NCBI GenBank assembly: GCA_028703175.1 | Contig: JAQVNJ010000007.1 | Location: forward strand, 1-64,000 | Length of the DNA stretch: 64,000 nucleotides | From: JAAYCB01 sp012744395 | GTDB lineage: Bacteria; Planctomycetota; Planctomycetia; Pirellulales; Thermoguttaceae | Reading direction: 5' to 3' | In this document: piece by piece, positions 54,946 to 62,367 of the stretch | Layout of the letters: the number at the start of each line of letters is the position of its first letter | Position numbering within the stretch: position 1 is the first letter of the stretch | The notes under the pieces: model-generated | What the model was told of the DNA's origin: nothing | Databases searched by the model: none | Seen by the model: only the letters and a program-made list of their open reading frames with translations | Program-made: the position numbers and the translations under genes

Positions 54946-55965
54946 TCAGAATTTTCCATCACGGGTCTGGAAATGGGTCGGTTTGCCCAGCGTCTGGCCG
55001 CCCCGCCTGAGCCACTGGGCGATCCAGGAGATCATCTGCTCGCATGTCACCGCGGGGCGGCCGAGCCGTTCATAACCGGCCCGCGCATCGCTGAGCAAGG
55101 CGTCGCCCCCTTCGCTCCCGGTGAACGTTGCCGGCCGCTCGAACAGGCGGCCAAATTCCGCAGCGCAATCCCGCACGCTGAGCGTCTCCTCGCCGGTCAG
55201 GTTGACGATCCAGGGCGGGCTCGCGACGTGGTCGAACGAGCGGAGCGTCATCGCGTTGGAGTCCCCTTGCCAGATGGCGTTGAAATATCCCATCCCCAGG
55301 TCGACCGGCACGCCGGCCAGCGCCTTCTGGCCAATGTCCACCAGAACGCCGTAGCGGAGCTCCACGGCGTAGTTGAGCCGCAACAGTGCCACACGGGTGC
55401 CCTGCCGCATGCTGAAGTACGTGAACATCCGCTCGCGGCCCAGGCAACTCATCGCGTAATCCCCGATCGGCTCCGCCGGCGTCTGTTCGGTCGCTCCGCC
55501 GGAATCGACCGGCACCAGTGGATAGACGTTGCCGGTGGAATAGGCGACGATCCGGCTCGCCGGGTACCGCTCGCAGACCATGCCCGCCAGGTAGGTGTTC
55601 ATCGCCCAGGTCCGCGGCTCCTCGCCCGAGGTGCCGAACTTCTGCGCCGGAAGGTAGAGCAGGTTGGGCGCGTCGGGCAGCTGTTCGAGAGCCTTGCGAT
55701 CCAGCACGTCGGCGGCAATCGTTTCCATCCCCCAGCTTTCCAGCCGCTCGCGCAGGCCCGGCGTGCTGAAGCGGGCAACGCCGATGATCCGCCGCCGGAC
55801 GCCCGACTCCTGGTCGGCCCGCCGGGCCATGCGGGCGAGCGTCGGCCCGATCTTGCCGCCCACGCCAAGCACGATCAGATCGCCTTCGAGCCGGCGCATG
55901 GTCTCAACGACTTCTTTGGTCGGACGGCTGAGATACTCTTCGAGCTGTTCGATCGTTTCAATCAT
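54946..55965 (-). CDS. SDR-like NAD-dependent epimerase-family protein without catalytic Lys
   Basis: The 339-residue protein starts at the ATG at 55965 behind AGGAAAG; the frame is open further upstream without a ribosome-binding site. The Rossmann motif is VLGVGGKIGPTLARM. The active-site Ser-Thr strand is AYSTGNVYPL, but the YxxxK motif reads Tyr170-AMS-Cys174, so the lysine is missing. RMFTYFSMRQGTRVALLRLNYAVELRYGVLVD is the substrate loop region. It may bind NAD(P) without standard dehydrogenase chemistry or use another base. The product is probably linked to sugar metabolism. It converges with the ATP-grasp gene. Confidence 0.72.
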   Translation of the reverse strand: MIETIEQLEEYLSRPTKEVVETMRRLEGDLIVLGVGGKIGPTLARMARRADQESGVRRRIIGVARFSTPGLRERLESWGMETIAADVLDRKALEQLPDAPNLLYLPAQKFGTSGEEPRTWAMNTYLAGMVCERYPASRIVAYSTGNVYPLVPVDSGGATEQTPAEPIGDYAMSCLGRERMFTYFSMRQGTRVALLRLNYAVELRYGVLVDIGQKALAGVPVDLGMGYFNAIWQGDSNAMTLRSFDHVASPPWIVNLTGEETLSVRDCAAEFGRLFERPATFTGSEGGDALLSDARAGYERLGRPAVTCEQMISWIAQWLRRGGQTLGKPTHFQTRDGKF

Positions 55966-56227
55966 CGTCTTTCCTTCATCCTCCTCGGCCTGTCGACGGC
56001 CCCCGCCGCCGGCCCACAAGTCTACCATTCCGGTCGACCGCAAGCGACCGGGGGCCGTGCGCGATCGATGACTTCGAGGAGCTGATCCTGGCTCATGCGT
56101 TTCAACGATCGGATAGAAAACTGAATCGGGTGGGGTTCTTCGCGCCGGTTGTTGCTTTCGCCTCCGCCGTCGAGGCTGCGCGGAAAGGCACCCCGATGGG
56201 CCGCGGGGGGCGCCGCTTGGCGCGCCG

Positions 56228-57943
56228 TTACCGCGCTACCTGCGCAAGGGCAAACTGGCTCACGGCGCGGAAGATGGCGACCAGGTCCCCGCCGTCCACC
56301 TGCTGCCGTTCCGCCGCGGGAACCGGGCGAAACAACCCTGGATGGATCGGCGCGCCGGTCTCGAAGACCCTCAACTCCACCTCGGCGCGACCGCCGCCCC
56401 ATTCGACGTCAAGCCGTCGAACCTGATTCCGTTCGGGATCGAGCACGAGCCGCAGCCGCTCCGCAGAGCCGTTCCGCCGGGCAACGTGGACGATCGGCAT
56501 CCCGCCTTCGCTCCCTTCGGCCACGGCGAAAAGCTGCTCGAACACCCCGGGCGCGATCGTGGCCGCGCGCAAGGCGCCGGCTACCGCCCGCAACTTCGTG
56601 AGACTCTTCTCATCAAGGATCGGCGCACGGCCATTCTCCTCTTCCATCCCGGCCGCCATGATCCGCTCGCCGGCAAGCAGCCATGGCCCCGGCGACCACC
56701 CCAGCGCGATCCGGCCGAACTGCCTGGTTCGAGCATCGATCTTGAACCGTCCGTCGCCTGCCCGCGCGTAGTAGATGCCGGCAGCGAAGGCCGCCTGCTC
56801 GGCCGCCCCGTACACCGCGATCTCCAGGTCGAGCAGATGGCAGCGGTTCTCTGCCGGCTCCTCGCCCAGAAGCCGGGCCACTTGTTGCACGAAGGTGAGC
56901 CCCTGCTGCACCGCGGTCGGCGCGGCCGCGGCCTTCTCGGCGCGGCGGGCGTCCGGCGGCAGGTCCTGGCCGAAGAATTCAACGGTCCGCTGGAGCATGT
57001 CGGGCATGGCGGCCATCGCCGAATAGTGGCCCAGCCCGTCGAGCCAGACCACCTTGCCGGCCAGTCCCAGCGCCGCGGCAAGCTGCTCGGTGCAGTCGCG
57101 GGGGACGACTTCGTCTTCGCCCGCATTGATCATCATCACGCGCCCCTCCGCGGCACGGCCGCGCAGCTTCGGCGCATGCGTCAAGGGATCGACCGTTTGC
57201 AGCGCCTGGAGGGCCGCCTCCCGCTCGGCGTCGGGCAGCTGCTGGAAGCTCTGTTTCAACTGGCGGAGCTCGTCCGCGTGGTCGATGATCGCGCGGAGGT
57301 CCCCGCCCGCGAGCACGAGCAAGGCTCGCCGGAGCCGCGGCTCGTCGGCTGCGGCGCTGGCGGCGACAATCCCCCCAAGACTGATCCCCGTGACCCCGAT
57401 GGCGCGCGGATCGACCTCCGGGCGCGACGCCAGCAGGTCCACGGTCCGCCGCACGTCGGCCCGCGCCTGCTCGAGCGCTGCGAGAAACCGCCGCGGCTGC
57501 CGGGCCAGCGCTCGCGTCCCCTCCGGCGGGCTCCGCTCGCCATAGTAGGGCAACTTGAACATCAGCGCGCAAATCCCGTTCGAGGCGAGCATCGAGCAAG
57601 TCATCCGCTCCAGTTCGAAGTCCCCATCGAGGATGTGGATGCAGAGCACGGCCGGCCGGGGGGCGGGCCAGGACTGGGCGCCATCGGGCAGATAGAGCTC
57701 GGCGGGAATCGTATTGTTCTCCACAACATCGGTCGCCACCGGCGACGGGTAGGTCAGGGAGAGCACGGAGAAACCGCTTTGTTCCTTGACCGACCGGATC
57801 TGGTAGGAAAACGGCGCGCTGCCGGCCGCCTTCTCGACGCGAACTTCGCCCGTCGCCGCGCCGGATGCGGCCGTCACCCGGATCAGTAACAACAGAGCCA
57901 AAAAGCTCATCCGGCCAAGACGAACACGAGCGGGTCCAACCAT
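56228..57943 (-). CDS. Exported alpha/beta-hydrolase (dienelactone-hydrolase-like)
   Basis: The 571-residue protein starts at the ATG at 57943 behind GGAG at 8 bases. After a signal region (RMSFLALLLLIRVTAASG) comes an esterase-like domain: IHILDGDFELERM, the nucleophile elbow GISLGG, NAGEDEVVPRD and the catalytic His in LDGLGHYSAM. The C-terminal third (about residues 400-571) is a beta-rich domain of unknown kind (RLRLVLDPERNQVRRLDVEWGGG). It probably cleaves an ester or acyl bond outside the cytoplasm. The promoter at 58041-58068 lies just upstream. Confidence 0.75.
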   Translation of the reverse strand: MVGPARVRLGRMSFLALLLLIRVTAASGAATGEVRVEKAAGSAPFSYQIRSVKEQSGFSVLSLTYPSPVATDVVENNTIPAELYLPDGAQSWPAPRPAVLCIHILDGDFELERMTCSMLASNGICALMFKLPYYGERSPPEGTRALARQPRRFLAALEQARADVRRTVDLLASRPEVDPRAIGVTGISLGGIVAASAAADEPRLRRALLVLAGGDLRAIIDHADELRQLKQSFQQLPDAEREAALQALQTVDPLTHAPKLRGRAAEGRVMMINAGEDEVVPRDCTEQLAAALGLAGKVVWLDGLGHYSAMAAMPDMLQRTVEFFGQDLPPDARRAEKAAAAPTAVQQGLTFVQQVARLLGEEPAENRCHLLDLEIAVYGAAEQAAFAAGIYYARAGDGRFKIDARTRQFGRIALGWSPGPWLLAGERIMAAGMEEENGRAPILDEKSLTKLRAVAGALRAATIAPGVFEQLFAVAEGSEGGMPIVHVARRNGSAERLRLVLDPERNQVRRLDVEWGGGRAEVELRVFETGAPIHPGLFRPVPAAERQQVDGGDLVAIFRAVSQFALAQVAR

Positions 57944-58040
57944 TGGAACAACTCCAGACCTGGGGAACGCCGCGCGGACGATGCCGCTTCGATCGGCGGA
58001 TCGTGGAAGAGCGGCCGATTCCAGTCCCGCGGCAATCCCC

Positions 58041-58068
58041 ATTATAGGCGGCGCAACCGAAAGAGCAA
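58041..58068 (-). promoter_or_regulatory. Leftward promoter TTGCTC-N16-TATAAT
   Basis: On the minus strand, TTGCTC (58068-58063) and a perfect TATAAT (58046-58041) are 16 bases apart. Transcription would start near 58034, about 90 bases before the hydrolase ATG at 57943. Confidence 0.5.
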
Positions 58069-58288
58069 CGAATCAGCGGCAGCCACTGCGGTAGACGCGT
58101 CTCTTGCCAGACGCTTACCCGCGGGCTTGGAGAGTCCGGGCCGCGGGATCGGCCGGCGGCCGGTTCTTGGAATCTTCCTCGGCTTCCATTATCCTTGGCT
58201 CTTCTTGCGTCTTACGAGACCCGAATCGGCCATTGAACCTTGGCCCTCCAGCATTCAATACGAGCCATTGGACCCCGGGGTTGCCTCC

Positions 58289-59254
58289 ATGCGCGACATC
58301 CAGATCGCCGCGGCGCAGTTCGAAGCCCGCGACGCCGACAGGGACTACAATTTCAGCCGGATCGAATCGCTCGCCCAACGCGCCGCCGCCAAGGGCGCCG
58401 AGATCGTCAGTTTCCACGAGTGCTGCATCTGCGGCTACACGTTTCTTCAGGAGCTCTCGCGCGAAGCGCTCGAGGAGCTTGCCGAACCGGTCCCCGGCGA
58501 GAGCACCCGGCGGCTGGAGCGCCTGGCCGCCGATTTGAACGTCGCCCTGCTGGCCGGGCTTGTCGAGCGCCGCGGCGGCAAGCTCTACAACACCTACGTT
58601 GCCGTCGATCCGGAGCGCGGCCTGGTGGCCAGGTTCAGCAAACTTCACGCCTTCATCAGTTCCCACCTGAGCTGCGGCGACCGGATCGAGGTCTTCGAGC
58701 TTCGCGGCGTCCGCTGCTCGATCCTGATCTGCTACGACAACAACCTTGTCGAAAATCCCCGCATCGCGGCGCTCTCCGGGGCCGAGGTGATCTTCGCCCC
58801 GCATGTGACCTGCGGGCTGCCCAGTCCGATGCCTGGCCGCGGCAAGATCGACCGGGCGCTGTGGGAGAACCGCCAGCGCGATCCGGCGCCGCTGCGAATG
58901 GAGTTCGACGGCCCCAAGGGGCGCGGCTGGCTGATGCGCTGGCTGCCCGCCCGGGCGTACGAAAATGGTGTCTATTACATCTTCTCCAACGCCGTCGGCG
59001 TGGACCACGATACGATCAAGACCGGCGGCGCGATGATCCTCGACCCGTTCGGCGAGATCCTCGCCGAATCCCGCGCGTTGGGCGACGACGTCGTCGTCGG
59101 CCTCTGCACGCCCGAGAAGATCGAGCTCTCCAGCGGCCGCCGCTACCTCCGCGCGCGGCGGCCGGACCTGTATGGAAGACTGACCGCGCCGCTCCCGCCC
59201 GGGCAGACCCCGCAGGTGACCCCCGGCTGGCGGCTGAAAGCGGCGGAGGAATAA
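58289..59254 (+). CDS. Nitrilase-superfamily carbon-nitrogen hydrolase
   Basis: The 321-residue protein has the catalytic Glu44 (FHECCICGY), Lys118 (RFSKLHAF) and Cys148 (LICYDNN). The start MRDIQIAAAQFEARD fits the family, so the ATG at 58289 was preferred to the in-frame upstream start at 58127. It hydrolyses an amide or carbamoyl bond of a small molecule. A second family box reads ARAYENGVYYIFSNAVG. The substrate cannot be told; neighbours do not help. It converges with the inositol-phosphate synthase gene across 111 bp. Confidence 0.88.
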   Translation: MRDIQIAAAQFEARDADRDYNFSRIESLAQRAAAKGAEIVSFHECCICGYTFLQELSREALEELAEPVPGESTRRLERLAADLNVALLAGLVERRGGKLYNTYVAVDPERGLVARFSKLHAFISSHLSCGDRIEVFELRGVRCSILICYDNNLVENPRIAALSGAEVIFAPHVTCGLPSPMPGRGKIDRALWENRQRDPAPLRMEFDGPKGRGWLMRWLPARAYENGVYYIFSNAVGVDHDTIKTGGAMILDPFGEILAESRALGDDVVVGLCTPEKIELSSGRRYLRARRPDLYGRLTAPLPPGQTPQVTPGWRLKAAEE

Positions 59255-59365
59255 GGGCTGCGGGGCGCGGGCCAACCGACCGGGAGACTGCGTCGAAGAC
59301 AGCGTTTGCCTGATTGGCGCGCCGGGGAAAAAAGCGGTTTGCGGCGGTCCCGGGAGCGCGGCAGC

Positions 59366-60562
59366 TCAGGCTTGCGCGGCCCATTGTTCGAGCATCTGGA
59401 ACTGGCGCACGAAGCCCTGTTCAGTGACGCCCTGGGGGCTTTTGAAGAAGCTCGCCAAAAAGGTCATCTGCCCGACCTGGCCGCGGCGCCGAGCCAAGTC
59501 GGTGAATCGGACCAGGTCGAGAACCAGGGGGGCGGCCAGGAGGGAGTCGCACCCCTGCCAGGTGAACTGGAGCGTCATCGGCGTGCCCAGGAACCCCTGG
59601 AAATGGATGTGGTCCCAGGCGGTTTTCCAGTCGCCAAGGCTCTCGATGTACTCGATCGAGACCAGGGTCTGCGGCGCGTAGCCGAGAATCTCGCGGAGCA
59701 GATGGTCTTTGCTGGCGACTTTGCCGGCCTTGTTCACCGGATCGTCAAGCACCTTTCCATCGAGGTTGCCGAAGATGTTGTGCCCGACCCAACTCATCAC
59801 CCGGAGGTTGCGATGGTGAAACATCGGGGCCAGCACGCTCTTCATCAGCGTTTCGCCGGTCTTCCCATCGCGGCCCATGTGCCGGGTGTTGTGGGTCCGC
59901 GCCAGCTCATCGAGGGCCGCCGTGTCGGACCCCAGCGACGGCGTGAAGTTGATGTAGGAGCAGCCCAACTCGATGGCCGCCACGGCGTAGAGCGAACTGG
60001 CCCGCAACGGGCAGCCCGAGGGCTCGTCGAGCATCGGATTCAGCAGAGCCCAACTGTCCGGGACCCGCTCGGCGGCTACCGGCGGCTCAGTCGACGCGAC
60101 ATTCACCACGATCACGTGGGCAAGCCGCTCCGCCTCGGAAAAGCGGCGGATGTCGTCCTTGAGCCGCTCGACCGCCTCGCGGGGCGAGCGATCGCGGGGC
60201 GGCGGCATATCGGCCAATGCCGAGATCGTCGGGCCGCACCCGATCAGTGTGCCCGGCCGAATCCGCCCATCGGCCTCATCGAGCAGATCAGCGGACTGGC
60301 GAACCAGGCCCGGGTCAAATGCCCGGTGGTCCTCGGCAAGCCGCTGGGCCTCGTCGCGGAGGCCCCCCCCGCGGATTTCGTGCCCGCCGACGACCATCGC
60401 GTTCCAGCCGGGCAGGTCAAGACCGGCCAGCGCCGGCAATCGGCTGACAAGCGCCGCCTCGCCGACCAATCCCCGGGCCAGCGCACAGAGACCCACAGTT
60501 GCCGTCGTCGCGACGCCGCCGCGGGCGCCGATCAGCCAGATTCCCAGTCGTCCGTTTGCCAT
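59366..60562 (-). CDS. ino1: Inositol-3-phosphate synthase (myo-inositol-1-phosphate synthase)
   Basis: The 398-residue protein starts at the ATG at 60562 behind GGA; the frame runs further up without support. It shows the Rossmann motif IWLIGARGGVATTA, the family blocks CSYINFTPSLGSD, HNTRHMGRDGKTGETLMKS, SWVGHNIFGNLDGKVL, DPVNKAGKVASKD and FTWQGCDSLLAAPL. It converts glucose 6-phosphate to inositol 3-phosphate, the first step to inositol lipids or compatible solutes. It is smaller than eukaryotic Ino1, like other bacterial and archaeal forms. Two Gfo/Idh/MocA oxidoreductases in the window could act on inositols, but no operon link exists. Confidence 0.92.
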   Translation of the reverse strand: MANGRLGIWLIGARGGVATTATVGLCALARGLVGEAALVSRLPALAGLDLPGWNAMVVGGHEIRGGGLRDEAQRLAEDHRAFDPGLVRQSADLLDEADGRIRPGTLIGCGPTISALADMPPPRDRSPREAVERLKDDIRRFSEAERLAHVIVVNVASTEPPVAAERVPDSWALLNPMLDEPSGCPLRASSLYAVAAIELGCSYINFTPSLGSDTAALDELARTHNTRHMGRDGKTGETLMKSVLAPMFHHRNLRVMSWVGHNIFGNLDGKVLDDPVNKAGKVASKDHLLREILGYAPQTLVSIEYIESLGDWKTAWDHIHFQGFLGTPMTLQFTWQGCDSLLAAPLVLDLVRFTDLARRRGQVGQMTFLASFFKSPQGVTEQGFVRQFQMLEQWAAQA

Positions 60563-60620
60563 CCGTTCAATCCACAATCGCGCGTTTCCGTTTCTGATTA
60601 CCGCCGGGCAGCGTCCACCT

Positions 60621-60646
60621 CGTCCCCAAGCTCCAGCTTGGGGACG
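60621..60646. repeat. Perfect palindrome of the dispersed CCAGCTTGG family
   Basis: Perfect 12-bp arms flank a 2-base centre. The inner 24 bp (60622-60645) match 12706-12729 at 20 of 24 positions. It lies in the 385-bp gap (60563-60947) upstream of the divergent inositol-phosphate synthase and aminotransferase genes. It is a candidate hairpin element. Confidence 0.65.
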
Positions 60647-60745
60647 CTCCCCCCCAGCGGCCCCTGAACCGGCAGAGCGAAGCTCCCGGCGGGGCGACCG
60701 CCTCCGGAAAGAGCAGGCGACCGGCGCGGAGCGGCTCCCGCCCAC

Positions 60746-60774
60746 TTGGAAGAGCGCCTCGAAAACACTATGAT
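60746..60774 (+). promoter_or_regulatory. Promoter TTGGAA-N17-TATGAT
   Basis: TTGGAA (60746-60751) and TATGAT (60769-60774) are 17 bases apart. Transcription would start near 60781, about 165 nt before the aminotransferase start at 60948. The rest of the gap shows only the palindrome at 60621-60646. Confidence 0.5.
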
Positions 60775-60947
60775 TGTCGGGTTCGCAACCGCTTGCGTCA
60801 ACCTGGCAAGGAGCGCGCAAGCCTGGGCGGCCGCCGGATCTGCGCAAGACACAAGAAACGGCTGATGCCGGGCGAGCTATTAATCGACCAGATGCCCCGC
60901 CGTTATCCCCGTCAACCTTCCGAATCCAGGCCCATGGAGCTGCAATC

Positions 60948-62141
60948 ATGACACTGAGCATCTCGCGAATCGTTCAAGCTTTGGAACCCTCCGCGACGAT
61001 CGCGATGGCCACGAAGGCCAAAGCGCTGAAGGCGAGGGGCGAGACGGTCTACGACCTCAGCCTGGGCGAGCCCGATTTCGACACCCCGGCGCACATCCGC
61101 AAGGCCGCCCTCGAAGCCATGGAGAGCGGGCGGACCCACTACACCCAGTCCGGGGGGATTCCTGAACTCAGAAGGGCGATCGTCGACGCGTACCGAACGA
61201 CGCATGGGCTGGAATACGCTCCCTCTCAGGTGGTCGTGTCGAACGGGGCGAAACACGCGTTGCACAACGTTCTCACGGTTCTTCTCGATCCGGGTGACGA
61301 GGTGATCATTCCGGCGCCTTACTGGGTCAGCTATGCCGAGTTGGTCCGGCTGACGGGAGCGACGCCGGTGATTGCTCAGACCGAACAGGCCAACAATTTC
61401 CGACTCGCGCCCGAGGCATTCCGGGCGGGGATCACCGGCAAGACGAAGGTCCTGTTGTTGTGCAGCCCATCGAACCCGACCGGCAGCATGTACTCGCCGG
61501 AGGACCTCGGCGGCCTGGCCGATATCGTGCTGGAGAAGAACCTGACCGTCGTTGCCGACGAAATCTACGAACGGCTGGTCTACGGCGATCACAAGTTCGC
61601 CAGCTTCCCGACGGTCCGCCCCGGACTCCCGGAGCGCACGGTGGTCGTCAACGGCGTCAGCAAGACCTATGCGATGACCGGCTGGCGGATCGGCTGGGCG
61701 ATGGGGCCGGCCAGTCTGGCCAAGGCGATGGACGACCTGCAAAGCCAGCAGACCTCGTGCCCGTGCAGCATCAGCCAATACGCAGCGCTGGCCGCACTGA
61801 CCGGGCCGCAAGAATCCGTCGGCCAGATGCTCGCCGAGTTCGCCAAACGCCGCGACTATGTTGAACAGCGGATCGCCGCGATCGACGGCCTGAGCTGCGC
61901 GGAAATGGCCGGCGCGTTCTATGCCTTCATCAACATCAGCCGGCACCTTGGCCGAAAATACCAGGGCGTCCAGATCGACAACTCGGCCGAGTGGTGCCTG
62001 GAACTGCTCAGCCAGCAGAAAGTGGCCACGGTGATGGGCTCGGCCTTCGGCGCCGAGGGATACGCAAGGGCATCGTTCGCCACGAGCATGGCCAACCTGG
62101 AAGCCGCCTTCGACCGCATCGAGAAATTCTTGAAGCAGTAG
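60948..62141 (+). CDS. Aspartate aminotransferase-type class I PLP enzyme
   Basis: The 397-residue protein starts at the ATG at 60948 behind GGAG at 8 bases. PLP is held by Lys239 (NGVSKTYAMTGWRIGW); other marks are NPTG at residue 176 (SPSNPTGSMY), the Asp204 box (VVADEIYERLVYGDHKF) and the N-terminal GEPDFDTP. It belongs to subgroup I-beta and should exchange amino groups between aspartate or prephenate-like acids and 2-oxoglutarate. The usual name is AspC/AspB; the substrate range is unproven. It is monocistronic as far as the window shows. Confidence 0.94.
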   Translation: MTLSISRIVQALEPSATIAMATKAKALKARGETVYDLSLGEPDFDTPAHIRKAALEAMESGRTHYTQSGGIPELRRAIVDAYRTTHGLEYAPSQVVVSNGAKHALHNVLTVLLDPGDEVIIPAPYWVSYAELVRLTGATPVIAQTEQANNFRLAPEAFRAGITGKTKVLLLCSPSNPTGSMYSPEDLGGLADIVLEKNLTVVADEIYERLVYGDHKFASFPTVRPGLPERTVVVNGVSKTYAMTGWRIGWAMGPASLAKAMDDLQSQQTSCPCSISQYAALAALTGPQESVGQMLAEFAKRRDYVEQRIAAIDGLSCAEMAGAFYAFINISRHLGRKYQGVQIDNSAEWCLELLSQQKVATVMGSAFGAEGYARASFATSMANLEAAFDRIEKFLKQ

Positions 62142-62288
62142 CAGCGCAAGCCAGGCCGCGCACGGTGGTGCAGAGCGGCCAGACCCAAGGCGGTCCGAAC
62201 CACGATCACCGCCTCGCGGAACCAGGCACGGCTGAATCGCCAAACACGTTAGGGCCGCCCCACCATTGGCTGGGCACATGGCGGCGCG

Positions 62289-62341
62289 ACGGGCCAGGAG
62301 ACCCGTCCTACGGGAAAGACGGGTCAGGAGTCCCGTCCTAC
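62289..62341. repeat. Tandem hairpin repeat, 30-bp period
   Basis: Two 23-bp copies (62289-62311 and 62319-62341) agree at 21 of 23 positions. Each has an ACGGG/CCCGT stem; the second copy is GACGGG and CCCGTC around an 8-base loop. They lie 27 bp before the recD2 start. As far as I know, such units are common intergenic repeats in planctomycetes; a terminator or leader role is also possible. Confidence 0.65.
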
Positions 62342-62367
62342 AAGACTGTTTTCCGGTAACTGCTCCC

